Assembly: GCA_914767715.1 (NCBI GenBank)
Contig: OU612065.1
Span: 36,828,001-36,892,000, forward strand
Direction: 5' to 3'
Origin: Membranipora membranacea
Lineage: Eukaryota > Bryozoa > Gymnolaemata > Cheilostomatida > Membraniporidae
Length of the DNA: 64,000 nucleotides
Shown here: piece after piece, positions 10,624 through 23,800 of the stretch
Layout of the letters: each line of letters begins with the position of its first letter
Position numbering within the stretch: the stretch's first letter is position 1
The notes under the pieces: generated by a model
Seen by the model: only the letters and a program-made list of their open reading frames with translations
Databases searched by the model: none
What the model was told of the DNA's origin: nothing
Translations under genes and position numbers: made by a program

Positions 10624-10935
10624 AATCACTATGTTTCCATGTGAGTTTCGAGATTGGCCTAGATCGAGCTGAGTTGTCACCTCTTAGCTCGAAATATGCA
10701 GCCATTCCCATGTTAGAGCAGAGAAAAAAACCGCTCCTGGATTTGAACCCCGGCCTCCCACAGTAAGAGTCTTTGATGGTAACCACTCCACCATGTGCGC
10801 TCACTGTAGTGTGATCAGATATGTGCGAGCTGAACCTTGGTGCTCAGGTCGATCTCGGAGGCAGTTCCATAGCTCGAAGCTAAGGCTAATTAGCAACAGT
10901 TCGAACTCAATACTCACATGGAAACATAGTGATTG
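10624..10935 (-). mobile_element. Foldback element with an internal tRNA-like (SINE-type) module
   Basis: AATCACTATGTTTCCATGTG and three more bases at 10624-10646 are repeated as an exact 23-bp inverted copy at 10913-10935, bounding 312 bp. Inside, on the minus strand, is a tRNA-like module: an A-box-like TGGTGGAGTGG (complement of 10783-10793) and a B-box GGTTCAAATCC (complement of 10739-10749), spaced as in a tRNA gene. The acceptor stem does not close well, so this is not a functional tRNA gene but a tRNA-derived promoter of SINE type. A SINE head inside terminal inverted repeats suggests a composite or MITE-like unit. Confidence 0.7.
10733..10803 (-). pseudogene. tRNA-like module with A and B boxes
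   Basis: This is the pol III promoter-like core of the foldback element. The T-loop sequence GGTTCAAATCC and the D-loop-like TGGTGGAGTGGTTA are clear. The 5' and 3' acceptor strands do not pair over 7 bp, which rules out an ordinary tRNA gene. The parent tRNA is not identifiable by eye. Confidence 0.55.
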
Positions 10936-13772
10936 GCTGTCCCTACTAGCATGAATAATAAAGCCTAGCAAATAGTCTTATTTACAAAAACTGAAAACAG
11001 TAATAAATTGCCTTCAGCCTCGATTATTTGGGCATTTCCAGATTTCTACTGGGAACTGGCTATTTTTTAAATCCATTGTTTGGCAAAAGAAAGTTAATGA
11101 TGCTATTCCAGATATGGATTTTAATTGCTCATCGCTCAAAAATTCTGAAACAAATGTTTTCAATTACGAGGATTTAACAAAGGTTGGGTGCGAACAGCCC
11201 AGCTGTATTTGAGTATTAAATGAATGAGAAGCTTTAATGACATAAATATCACAAAAAGCATGCTATAGCATGCTATAACATCCCCTGAAAGCAATAAGTT
11301 GAACCAGGTCAGATGTTATGACATCGTTGTAGAATTAATATCAAAATAAAAAGGAGTCGCTTTTCTAATTCAACCAATATTCGATGAGGGAGTGGGCTAT
11401 TCATCTGCCATACAATGTTAAATCTAGCCATTTACAAACATTTGTTTGCTGCATAAGCTCAAGCCATCACCATCTCATGATTTTCCCATTTAATGAAATT
11501 AATTTATTTCAAAATCATGGTAACATTGCCAAAATTGTGTGATGTTGAGTTTCAGTAACTATCTGACAGACTCGAATTATTTAATTCAATATGAGCCAGT
11601 GTGTAGCAATTTGATCCTAAAAAAATAAATATAATACTCTGTGGTACGTCACTTTGAAAGATTTGTATCAGTTTCTTTTATGCTTTGTTTGTGACTAGCC
11701 TGGGCAGGCTAGGTGGTGACACTTCATGGAAAACTTCCTGATTGTGGATTATATTTGATGCTATTGAAGGAGTTTAGAAAAGAATTATATAGGTATAAGG
11801 ATTCATCATTTATAAACAAATGTCAGCAGCAGCCAGCAGCACTTCAAAAATGTGTTGGCAAGAGAGATTTTGCCTCAAACTCTCCAAATGCTCCATTGAC
11901 TGGGCCTCAATTAATTTGGAGTTTTCTTTCCTTTCTATGTAGTCCAAGATTCATGAACTGCACAACCAGTTTATTATTTCGGTCTACTCAATTCCATCAG
12001 CCAATAAAAATCCTTGGCACAACTGTGGCTGGAGTTTATTCAAAGTAGAAAAGTTGTTGCACTTGAGTTTGTGAGCTATCCAAAATTATAATTATCACTA
12101 TTAAAATCAAAAGCAGCAAACACAGATAACTCTGGGGATAACATGAGACTTATTCAATAATAACAGAACAGCAGTAAATAAGGTAAAGCATTAGATATTA
12201 TATACAAATTGTAAATGAAAGCATGTAGCCCTATGCATGGAATTGGATGGGCTTGTAAGTTGTAATCAATCAACAATGTTATGAATGAATGTATGTTGAA
12301 TGTGTTGTTGTTGTTTTCTCAGATCGATTTGTGTTACCCCTACTTACTACCTGTTTCTGACTTAAATCTTGCTCAAACTTAGTATGGAAATAGACTGAGA
12401 TTAACAGTACAAGTGTGGGTCACCTGGGTTTCATTAGTTAGGTCAGTAAGTAAGTAAAGTAACTAACTTAACTCTTACTACTTGCTTGCAGTGAGTGAGT
12501 TTGAGCATGCATCGACTTGAGTGATTGAATTTGATTAAGCTCATCATGATAATCATTATCATTGGATCGGTTTGAAGAGCCATACATGCGATAGCTTCTC
12601 TTAAGTTGCGACACAGCAATGACTTAAACTTGATTAATTTTCAGGACAACAGGGATCTAGTACATTTTGAGCATGTATGTTTCGGTCTTGTCTATTTAAA
12701 ATTTATGCCAGACATTTAACTCGTGTTATACTTATACCTACCAATGGAAAATGAAAATCAGTCTACTAGATAACATCCTATTAGTAGTGAGACTTGTATA
12801 GAAGCCTAAGCTGAGTAGTATCAGACGGTAGGTCTATGCACAGTGATTCCCGGGAGTCAAAATAGCTCATAAAGGAACACAAGATAACTGCTACGAATAT
12901 GACTCTTAGTGATTTTTAGGTTGGGCCCCTTTGGTAAGCAGAGAGTTTTTGTCCTTCTCTTTGTCAGCCTGGTGGTGAGTGTAGGAAACTGATTCATTGC
13001 CTCAAGTTCCCAGAAGAGAAAAGTGCACCTCCAGTCTACTTTGATTTGAATTTTTTGAGTGATTTAATACCACCATAAACGTCCGAATTTAGGCAGCTCT
13101 GGTCACATAGCTTGTCATGACAGATAGAGCGTCGGTAATAAACCGCATGAGACTACTGCATGGCGACTGGCTGCATAGATCTGTGATGTGTTTGGGTTTG
13201 ATAGTGGAAAGTTGCAGGCAAAAGCATGAGCGAAATGTTTATAGAAATGAGACCCGCATGCAGGGAGGGAGAATACATTGTGAATGTGTTTGAAAAAATC
13301 TCCATTACGAGGGTTAATTCAGGCCATTCATGAGCTATGTAACACGTTGTCCTGTCTGTGGAGTATGTACATGAGTGTTTAAATACTATACTGTAGCATC
13401 ACTTGTTGGGCTTATGGGAATTTCTGTTATTATTATTTGACTCAAGGAGATGGCTATGTCTAACCAGAGTGATCATGGATTTCAAATTAATTTGTATGGT
13501 CAATTAAAGCCATAGGAAAGCCATAGGATGTTGTTGGTCTAGCGAGATTAACAACTAATCCTAATAGATGTAGCAGAAAGCTTTCTCCGCTCTATCAAGC
13601 TTGTGTATATTACTTCCACATCAATAAGAGAATCCTGTGGATAGGGTAGATTACTAGTCCTAAGAAAGTTGGCCATGTTAGGTGACCCATATTCTGCCCC
13701 TCAAAACATATGCATGTCTTGTGCTGGCCTTCTGAGGACAGGATAAAAGCACATTAATCTTTTATTTCTAGG

Positions 13773-13853
13773 CTTTCACACCAATTTTCACCGAGAGCAC
13801 CAGTAAACATATCACTGTTTTCCTGTAGCTCTCAGTGAAAATGGTTGTCAAAG
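13773..13853 (+). ncRNA. Hairpin with the shape of a microRNA precursor
   Basis: Arms of 26 nt (13773-13798 and 13828-13853) pair at 22 positions, with scattered single mismatches and a 29-nt terminal loop: CTTTCACACCAATTTTCACC followed by GAGAGC against GCTCTCAGTGAAAATGGTTG followed by TCAAAG. Size, arm length and mismatch pattern fit a pre-miRNA, and it lies in non-repetitive DNA about 1 kb upstream of FRMD4. I do not recognise a known microRNA seed. It could equally be a short inverted repeat left by a transposon. Strand is unknown; plus is given by convention. Confidence 0.35.
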
Positions 13854-14815
13854 TCTTGAAATCAATGACTTGTCCTCCGGTTTGATTGTCAAAAGGCCAT
13901 CCCTTCCTTGGTTTATCTTATCCTGTGATCTTGGACTGTTTCCTACAAGCCCAAAGTTTTACTCATGTATACTGAACTATTAAAACTTGTTATTATCTTT
14001 AGACGCTTCTCTCTGTCCCGCTGATAATACCAGGAGAACAATAACGATTGAAGGTATTGTTTTGTGATTGAGTATAGATTAGATTTAATTGGGTTGTATT
14101 CCACAACCTCATCTATTCATAGCTTATATAGGGTGTGAATAGCAAATTAAGTTTCTCTTTTGCAGGACTGCTCCTGTTGCTGTGCAAAGCGGTGTGAAGG
14201 AAATACTCAAATCATGATGGGTGTCAATCAAGAAAACTCATGAATACTGAAGGGACATTTTTACTCTACCACTGACTGAGTAGGTTTATCCCAGTGTCAA
14301 TATTTTGATAATGTATTCTATATGTTGTGATAGTGCCTATTGTACTTGAGGCAGTGGCAGTGTCTTACTGACTTTACTAGTATAGGCAGTGCTTGTCACA
14401 TCAGGCAATCTTGTGCCTCTGCTTTGATGGTCCAATAGAAATCAGAATGCATTTATTATTTTGATTGGGTATGTGGGTGTTTGACTTTATGAAATAACTT
14501 CCATAATATCCTATTTTGATGGGTTTGTTGTAAGTGAGTGTCACATAGAATGGATATCGCCTGGCTATGTTTTGATGGACCTATACATGAAAGTTTACAC
14601 ACATGCATTAGGTAGTAAACAGGTGCTTGACTTTGTGTATATCCCAGATTGTCTGCATCATCTTTATCCAGTCTAACTAAAGACGCCATGCCTCAAACTT
14701 ATATATGACACACGGGACTGTTGACAAAAGAGCCTGCTTGATGTCTGATGGAAATATATTGCTAATGCCACATTTTACGTTATTCAGGTTGCTTCTGAAA
14801 GCTTCATAAGTCAGC
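13854..14815 (+). promoter_or_regulatory. Upstream region and probable 5' UTR of FRMD4
   Basis: The stretch before the FRMD4 start codon should contain its 5' UTR and perhaps its promoter. A pyrimidine-rich AG at about 14787 (TTTTACGTTATTCAG) could be the acceptor of the first coding exon, with the promoter further upstream. No TATA box was singled out. Confidence 0.3.
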
Positions 14816-17800
14816 ATGGCGGAGAGCAGAAAAGTACAAGTTGTTTTATTAGATGACAGGAGAATCACTTTCAATGTGCAGGTAACTTACTCTAGGCCTA
14901 TAATTTGTATTAATCCGATTGCTCTGATAAATTGATTGATCCTATTTTTCTCATTTATGGAACATTAATCCTATTCTTCTCATTTGTGTAACATTAAGAC
15001 GTTACCCCTGTGACCTCAGAAAAGTTAGGATTAGACTTATTGCTGGTACTACAAATGGCAAAAGCCTTACACTGGCTATATACCTATGATATCCCCTATC
15101 AAGTTTACCACCCTGGTGGATTATAGGTTTCCATGTTGTTGAAAATCAACCGTTGGTAGAAGGAAGCTATGTGTCAAAAACTGATCTATGTAGGCTTCCA
15201 ATTCAATTGTGGCTAAATTGGCACTGAGCCCAAAATTTTCCTGGCTAGGCGAAATACATGACAGATTGATCTTCAAACCTCACCTACCAAATTATTCTGC
15301 TCATCTACTGCGGCAATGGTGTGAAATGAATCATGACCAGTAATGATAGCCTATAGATTGCAAAGCTCTTAGGGATCAAGTGGTTGAGTATTTGGTGGGA
15401 TAAGTTACCTATACTACTATGGGCAGGGCTACCTTGCCTGTATTGGGAGCTGGCGATGATTTTAAAGAAGCGAAGCCCGTTTACTATAGTTTGAAGAACC
15501 CGAGTCTTTTGAAAATGAAAGTTTGTTCTCGTGTTTAATTAAGGTGCTGCTAATGGATGCAGATATTCATTGAAGCTGTTCATGTTTTGAGATAAATAAT
15601 AACACTATACCCCCTGAATAGAAGTCCAGGACTCTGTGATTACATAAAAGAGAATAGAAAATATTTTAGTGTACAAATTTTTGTACGGCTTTATTACCAT
15701 AATACCAACACACAACCAATTACTGGGTTTCCCATATTGTTCTTGCTCACCACGCGTACTGCTGCCAATTTAGCTCATGTACTATATCGGTATGCCTTCG
15801 TTTGAATTTTGTTTTCAAATCCACACAGTGTTTGAATAGACGAGGAGTTAACTGCTTATATATAATGAAGTGCTTTGGTGGGATTATTTTTGAAAAGTTT
15901 AAGTCGATTACCATTAGAAATTCTTACAACTGATAATCTTAATTTAATGTTACCCCAGGGCAAGCAGGTGACAAAGTAGGGTACCATTAGTGAATATTCC
16001 ATTAATATAAGCCATTTCTCACTCATGGTAGACCGTTAAAAGTAAATCATTTTTGGGCATTTGATCTCAACTTTATATATATATATATATACATATGTGC
16101 CCTTGTTGAGATGAGGCGAAAATTAATATTAACTTTCATCAGTTCTAATATAAATAGATGAAAGTGCTACAATTTATCAGTCTGTATTACATCATAGCGA
16201 GTAATATTCAATCAATCATTGATCCCGCCTTGCTCTCTCCATCCTGATACACACGATACACTCCACTCCACTCGTGGTCTAATCAAGCCTATTGATGAAT
16301 GTGATTCACTGCCTGAGCACTGATGAATACTTGGAGTAGTTGAGCTGAGCAATGTCAGATAATTGCTCATTTATTATATTGTTGTTTTATTGTCCAGCGT
16401 TCATGATTTATTAATTGATTTTAGCCTAATAGATACTATGATAGTTAGGTACTAAGCTGCATTCTTATGTAGCCATTTTCTCTTTCGTAAAAAGTGTAAT
16501 GAACTTCCTATAATAGATCTAGACGCATTCCGTGATGTTTTGAGTGCTATTTAGGCCTAGTCAATCCCTCACAAACAACAACTATGAGTGACTTTTGAAC
16601 CCTCGAAATTCCATGGATGACCCTATAAACAAGGACAGCATGAAATCACAGCGCTGCTTGTGATTTTGATATCAAAGCCTGTATCAAATTTATAAAACTA
16701 TTCCACTCTTTGTAAATAAGAAAGAAAACTGGACTTTCGTTCTCATCACCAAAGTTGCTGATGCAAAATGAGGGTGGGCCAGAATAATACCACCATCTGC
16801 CAAAATGTCCAAAAGTATTCTACTTCACTGCAAAAACAAAAACTGACATACTTTCAGAATATTACCCAGGGCAGTCAGGCAGCATTAGGATGCAGCAGGC
16901 AGTAATAAAGCCCTTATTGTGGCAATAACATTTTGTTTATGGCGGTTTTGTGGCCCGGTTTTATATTCAATCATTTCACACTCTTCTAGGTATCATACAT
17001 TAGGTAGCTAGCACAGTTTCGTCATGTAAAAAAGTGATATCGTAGATTTAATGCTCCTTTTGTCAAAGTTTAATTGCTTGAACAAACTGTCTTTGACAGC
17101 TAGGGCATGCTGCTGTTGTTGCCTTATTGCATTTATGACAACTGATGCCGATAATGATTGATTGCTAAAAGACTCCTTATGGCCATAAAGTAGAAAGTCA
17201 AGTATTGTTAAATAATTAGACTCCTGTTTCCGTGGTTAGTTGCGTGCAGTGTGCACACTTCAAGTTTTAGAGAGCTTACAATAATTGTGTAAATATGATG
17301 AGAGCTGTAGCCCTAAAAGTGATATATCGATAATGCAGTGATGTTGCTTTGTTTAATTTCAGCCAAAGATGTACACTTGCGATTTATTTGACATAGTAGC
17401 TTCCAATTTCAACCTCAAGGAGAAAGAATACTTTGGATTATACTATCTGGATGAAACGTAAGACTTTATAGCGTTTGTTTCTTTTACCAATCACAATCAG
17501 TCTTGAGCAATATCATTGCTTCTAATTGATTGTATACCCTGGATGGTATGGTTAAGTACACTGACACTTATAAATAAGGGCTTGATATACCATTGATCTC
17601 AAGTCATTAGTCAGATTTGGAGATCGCCTTGCCCTGAGGACCTCAGGCCCTCCTTTGTTGGTAAACCTCCCATTAGTAAATTACTATCATTAAGTCTGAG
17701 GTCAGCTCTGTTGTATAGAAGGCTTATCATATCTCATTCTCATCAGAATCAGAGATTACAAGATTTTCTTACATAACTTAACAAACAAGCCCTCTGACTC

Positions 17801-20800
17801 AGCCAGGAATTTCTAACGATCATCCCAGTGGAAAAATTAAACCAACTTGTGCCCCAACAAGAAGTGCTAATTTACGTCATTCGTACCATATAGCAGTTGC
17901 GACTCTTTCACTGGCAGGCTGTCGGGGTTGGTTGGGAGGCAGCATGCCAAAGCTAATTGTTATCTGACGCTAACCTGCTGCATGTTAGAGCCTGTGTGTG
18001 TCAGAGGTGACAGTCAACTTGAAATAATTAGACGCTGATGTCGTGTTATTCTTTCTAAGCTGTCATAGCCTTGTGTCAACTTGGTTAGGTTATCATGTTC
18101 CTATTCATGATACAATAGTCAGTGCTAATTAGTCCCACTCATGAGCTAAGTAGGGTTTCACTCGTTCAGTTGTTTCCTCTTAAATAGACGCACAGGTGGG
18201 ATAAACCCTCAGATGTACTAACTGATATGATACATCTCTTACAAGTGGAGACGCTTAAATTACTGAGATTGTATGCATGATTTGGGTACGCTGTCATAAA
18301 CAGTGTCCTGCTGAATTGGTTTGGGATCGCTTTAGATTAGGTTGTGATTTAGTTATGACGCAGAGTGTTGCATGTTGCCTGTGATTTAGGTTTGAATGGA
18401 GCGGTCTATATGAAAGTTTTTAAGGCCATGTGTTGACCTGTTCTGACAGCCACTCTGTTAACTCAGCCTTAATATGACCCTAATATGACCTTGATATTAG
18501 GTGACTGAGTAACCACAAATATGACTTGCAAAGCTGCCATATTAGTTGGGAGTGGCCAACTTACTATCATGAGTGGAGAACTATGGTAACATAATAATAT
18601 ATTATTGATGATTGTAGAAACAGTCAACAGTGGCTGCAGACAGATAGGAAAGTTTTGGATCATGATTTGCCGAGGAAGAATGACCCTATTCTACTGTACT
18701 TTGCTGTTAGGTATGTACCCAGTGTGTACTAAAGGTATATTATTGTGAGGGATGGTCTGTTCCTACTCCACTAATATTTCTATACAACATTGCCAAATTC
18801 ACTGTCTGCTGGTTGCTTTCTTCTCTATGGTTGGGTGCTGGCTGAGAATTGGTCCCATATTGTTGGCAGTTCTTTCATGAAACGTTAGGTGAACAAAAAA
18901 TATGAGCAGAACAGAAAAATGGCGCTTCAATACGTCCTCTTTCATACCAGTCAAAAACAACCTTGTGATTGATTTTGCATGGCCCCCAACACTGGTCTGT
19001 GGCCCTGTACACGCATTCAACACTGTGCAAACTATAGAAAGTGACCAGCTATCCTCTGGCTGCCCTACAACACTGTAGAGCAGGGGTTTAGTAAGCTGTC
19101 GTATTCTGACAGAGCCAAATCAATCACATAACTTTATACCTGATGAGATGGCATTGTCAGCCCCAGTAGGCCTATACAAGGATACAAGGATGTCGTGAAA
19201 TGAACATCCAGAAAGTAACCCTGGTCAATGTAACTCAATCAGACAGGCTGCTATCTCATTGCATAGGCTACATGTGAGCGCAAATCAACTGGTGTATACT
19301 GTAAACACAAAAGTATCTTCTCACTAGCTAATGGGATCAAATCTATTGACATTCTAGGCATACCAGCACAAATTGGATATTTATGGTCTTCATGGGTCAA
19401 CATCCAACATGATGGATCAGTAATTTAACTGATTGAAAGTCCTGTCTCTGCCTTCTCCTCTTGAGTTGCTTCTTTATCGTAATGCCCGGTCACAGCACTG
19501 AAAGTGAGAGTCGACCAGCAGACACATAATTGGCTTTGTTATAATAGCCAGCTGAAGCCTTGTAGATGTCGTTTTTATTGTCACCCTTATGGTGTCACTG
19601 TGGGAGGTTAGGACCACAAATACCTGCTTTGTGGTGAGCTTACCCTGATAATCTACTGGAATTCGTGTATTTTAGTCACTATGCTGATATAAATGATTAT
19701 TTTTACTGGTGTTGAAGAGGTTTTATAGTATTGTGGCTTCAGTAACTTTGCCACCTTCTGGTGGATTAGCCATCAAGTAGGTCTGGTTCTGTAACAACAG
19801 TTCGATCCAAGTCTGTACCTGGTAGTTATTACTATTAACTGTCTGTGTTACTGCAAATCAACAATTTAATTTGCAAGCCAAAACTACAGCCCTCCTCTCT
19901 CTCTCTCTCTCTCTCAGGGAAAAAGTCAGTCACCCATCATTATGTCTATGGTACTGTAAAAATTGGAGTTCTTGATAACTAAATTACTGGTTAGGAGCTC
20001 TTTATGAATTGCTATCAATGTGTACCGATAGCATCTAGCCATATGCACTCAATTGGTCAAATAGTAGGCTTTGCAACTCAATTGTCACTGCTTATTGTAT
20101 TACGCTCCAATCTAGACTTCATTGTGTTGAGCTGTGTCTGAGAGCTGGCAATGAAATAAAATTTTATTTGTTCATCGCCTTGTTTCATTGATCGTCGGCA
20201 AGTTTTCAGGGCAAATGGATTCCGTTTTTACTCTATTCTATCATTTGTTTTCAGTAATTGCTCGCCCTAAGGGCTATTTATGATGCGATTTCGATTCCTC
20301 ATGTGCGCAACTCAATCAAAGCTTATCCCAATGGCAGTGTTTAAAAAAATGAGCTATGGTTTGCACTCATTCACATTTCATTAGTTGTGAGCAGACCGGT
20401 GACAACGAATAACAGTGCCATTTTAAGACGGAGGCAATCTCATCGGCCACGTTTGGGTTCATTACAAGCCCACCTATGCCAAAAGATGACATGTTCCTCT
20501 AGCTTGTACAGATCACATGCCAACACATTTATGTCTGCAAATTTTTAAAGTTTGCACCACATGACATCAACGAAGAGAGAGTCCATTGCCAACTAGCGGA
20601 TGGCCGAGTTTATGGGCGGGATAGATCGTGCCAGTGATGAAAACTTGTGAGACTGACTCAGTTATGGAGTAGTAGATCTATTAGTGGTCACTCACCCCAA
20701 GTGTCTCAGCAGTTTAGTTGTTTGGAGGTTGGAGCGCTATTACATGACTTTAAAAATGACCAATATAACATCATCATGTTATATCTCAAGGCAGTTGGCT

Positions 20801-23800
20801 GATTTCAATGTGACATGTATTTGAGTAACCCTAGAGTCATAATATATAATACAAAGTATAAAACATAATATATTAAGTCTATGGTGTAACCAGTAGAGTT
20901 ATTATATATACAATATAGTCTATACTAACTCTATAGTAGACAGTGGAATGATACTGGCTCTGCCCTGGAGAGGAGTCTCATTATTTACATCACCCTGCAT
21001 AACTTCGCTGAACATGGTGGATACCATCAGATAACATAAGCTATCAGCTTACATCTGTACTTACATGACTGATTGATGGCTGTTTTGGTTGTTATTTTCA
21101 TAGCTGTTTTTTTTTATTGGATGATATCAGTGTTTAATCATGTAGATACTGACAAAACATAGCATTGGGATCCTCGTGTTTATCGTATGTGACTAAGGGT
21201 AATTCCCTCCATTTTGCTCATAACTTAACCTGCAATTACCATTTCTACAACAAACTTCATCAAGCTTGTATAATGATTTGCTCTTTGCACTTACATTGAT
21301 AGTTTTTCCAGGTAAAATTGGGATTGCAGAATAGACAGTTTTCTGAGCTCTGATTTAGGCCTCAATTCGGAGTTGTCCTCTCTCCAGTTTGGTGCTTTTA
21401 ACCCACGCCGCATAGGAAAAACGTGCTGAAAAGAGGGTTATCTTGAAAACCGCTCATAATAGGATAAAAATTATTTTTGATTCAGAATCTGCAACATTGA
21501 AAACTCATATGGACATAGTTTGGGAAATAATTTTAGTATTTGGATAGTCAATTATAGCATATTCTGCCTGTTTTGCGGACAATTTGGCAGAATTATTCAC
21601 AGTCACTAAAATTAAGATATATCAACATTCAAGCCTCCAATGATTTGGCAACCCTGACTCACAGGGTTTTCAATGGTGCAGACTCTGAAACAAAAATCAT
21701 TTTTATCCTAACATAAGCGGTTTTCAATATAACCCTCTTTCAGCAGGTTTTTCCTATGCGGCGTGGGTTAAAAGTACCAAACTGAGTAGAGGACAACTCC
21801 GAATTGAGGCATAAATAAGAGCTCAGAAAACTGTCTATAGATAAGAACTGATTAATAGCGGATACTAACGTGGAGTTAGTGGCTCCTTGCCAATGCAGGA
21901 AACACTATCCCCCCCCCCTCAGCCCCACAGCCCCACAGCCATCCCTTCCTGATCAGCTGCTTATTCTGTAGTGTACGCTACTATAGTAGAACAAGTCGTG
22001 GTGACTCTGGTGCAGCCGCTTCCTTCTCTACATGTCTTACTAAGTCACACTATAGTCCTGATCTTCTTTTCTCAACTCGCTCAATCTCTTGGTTATAATT
22101 TTACAGGTTTTATATAGAGAACATATGTTACCTACAGGATAGTGTCTCTGTAGAGTTATATTACCTGCAGGCCCGACACTCAGTCTATAAGGGAGTGATA
22201 GAATGTGATAACACTACTGTGTTTGAGCTGGCAGCCTACTCTCTACAGATAGCTCACTCTAATCTCACCCAGTAAGTATCCGGCCAGGGTCAAGGTCATA
22301 TTCTTCTATTTCTGTTGTAACGGACCACTTTGAAAACATCTGAGGGAGTGCTTTGCAATGATCTTGTGGGAGAGATGTGCTGTATGTCCTACCTTGGGAT
22401 ATCCCACAGTTTACCTCAAAGAAATGAGGGTTCTTTTGATTAGTAAGGCGGAAACGAGGAAACTTTTTTACAAACTTCCCTATTCAAAAACATAAGCGCT
22501 CCCAGCAGAAGAAGGAGAGGTGGGACGTTTTAAGAAAGATGACGTTACCACCTCAAGCAACAGTCTCCTTCTACCAACAGACAATAATTTTGTACCTACA
22601 AAAATATTACAATATACATCCCCAACAGACCTGATTGTAGCCCTAAACATGTGGAGTTGGAATATTATCCTGACGCTCACATCTACACACCTCACCGCTT
22701 CTTGGGACGTTAAATTAAAAATCATTACTTGAGGCCAAGCGAAGCTGAGATTCTGCTCACCTTATTTCTGATGCCTCTCAGGGGCTTAATTATATTTATA
22801 CACACCATATACTGCAAAACAAATATGTGGCATATTATAGAGGCACGCCATACCTCCCCCACCACAGAAATTGCGGGCAAATAAAAATCGAAGTTTGGCT
22901 AAAAAATCACTTCAGCCTAATCTTTGATCTCAGTAATGTAATGCTGTACCCCTCAAAACAATGAATAATTAATAAGTGTTCACTGTTTTCTCGGCATTTG
23001 TCTGGCTTACTCAATCAAACCCCCTGCCCTTCCCTGTTAGCCTCCTTGAGTGTAAATGTAATGGTGCTTTTAGGGAAAGAATGGATCAGAATATTTGAAT
23101 CATTTGAACCTGAACTTTGAAAATGTGAAGGTTTTACTAGAGCGGACCCAAGTGGGAGTAGCCTAGAATCTAACTATATGGTGCATTGCAATGTGCTAGA
23201 CCATAAGGGACTGTAGATTCGGCAATATATCTGGAGGCTTGCGCTTGAAAGGCCATAGAAGCCAATAATGGCTCCATTTATCCCCGTTTATTGACATTCT
23301 CTGGGCATTAACTACCGGAATTGATTAAGAGGAGGCCCTTCACACATATTTTGGTAACTATTTAACTTGAAATTGTTCAAAGGCAATGAGCAATGACCAA
23401 CCACCTGTGGTTCGGCAATCACACCAAATTCTTGCAGTCGTAAACACATGAACGTATAAATGGTATTTATATGTTTATGCTCCCAGTTTAGTAAATTTTA
23501 TATCCGTTCCTATGATTTGGACTCCCAAACTACTAATTCTGCATAACAAAAGTTCTGCATATGAAGACACCCTATCATTTCCATCAAAGTCTCATCAGTG
23601 AAAATGAGAAAATTCCCTGAAATTAGTTTGCGATTCCGGTTTTGCCTTGAAGATGATTAATTTGAAAGTTGACCAGTACGCCCTCACCAATCATTGTTCT
23701 GTAGCGGGCGTAATTGGATCTCCCCGCCCTTCCTCTAAATTACATAACTTCTCTTGGAGTGTTTGTTTCCTTGTTAGTGAGCCTGTGAATGGTGAACTGT

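Larger units (their letters stand above)
9948..13772. other. Ankyrin-TPR gene 3' UTR, then intergenic DNA
   Basis: Apart from the probable 3' UTR (to about 10520) and the foldback element at 10624-10935, I see no supportable gene. Open frames such as 11713-12048 use a non-ATG start, lack recognisable domains and have no splice context. Confidence 0.5.
14882..17362. other. FRMD4 intron 1
   Basis: 2.5-kb intron with a 29-bp duplication near its start and a (TA)n run at 16074-16092. No other coding exon was recognised. Confidence 0.6.
17458..22106. other. FRMD4 introns 2 and 3
   Basis: Apart from exon 3 (18618-18710), this stretch contains a (CT)n microsatellite at 19894-19915, a poly-C stretch near 21910 and the 509-bp foldback element at 21331-21839. 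I see no other gene. Confidence 0.6.

Noticed and set aside
10733-10803. Functional tRNA gene
   Set aside because: A and B boxes are present, but the acceptor strands do not pair; it is a tRNA-derived repeat module.
10580-10804. 74-codon minus-strand frame
   Set aside because: Coincides with the tRNA-like foldback element; the sequence is explained by that repeat.
11713-12048. 111-codon plus-strand frame
   Set aside because: Starts at GTG, has no recognisable domain and no splice or promoter context.
13989-14197. Two exon-like blocks (about 13989-14050 and from 14166) that join in frame to a short hydrophobic end
   Set aside because: Splice sites look good, but no upstream exon, start codon or known C-terminus could be found; too little to call a gene.
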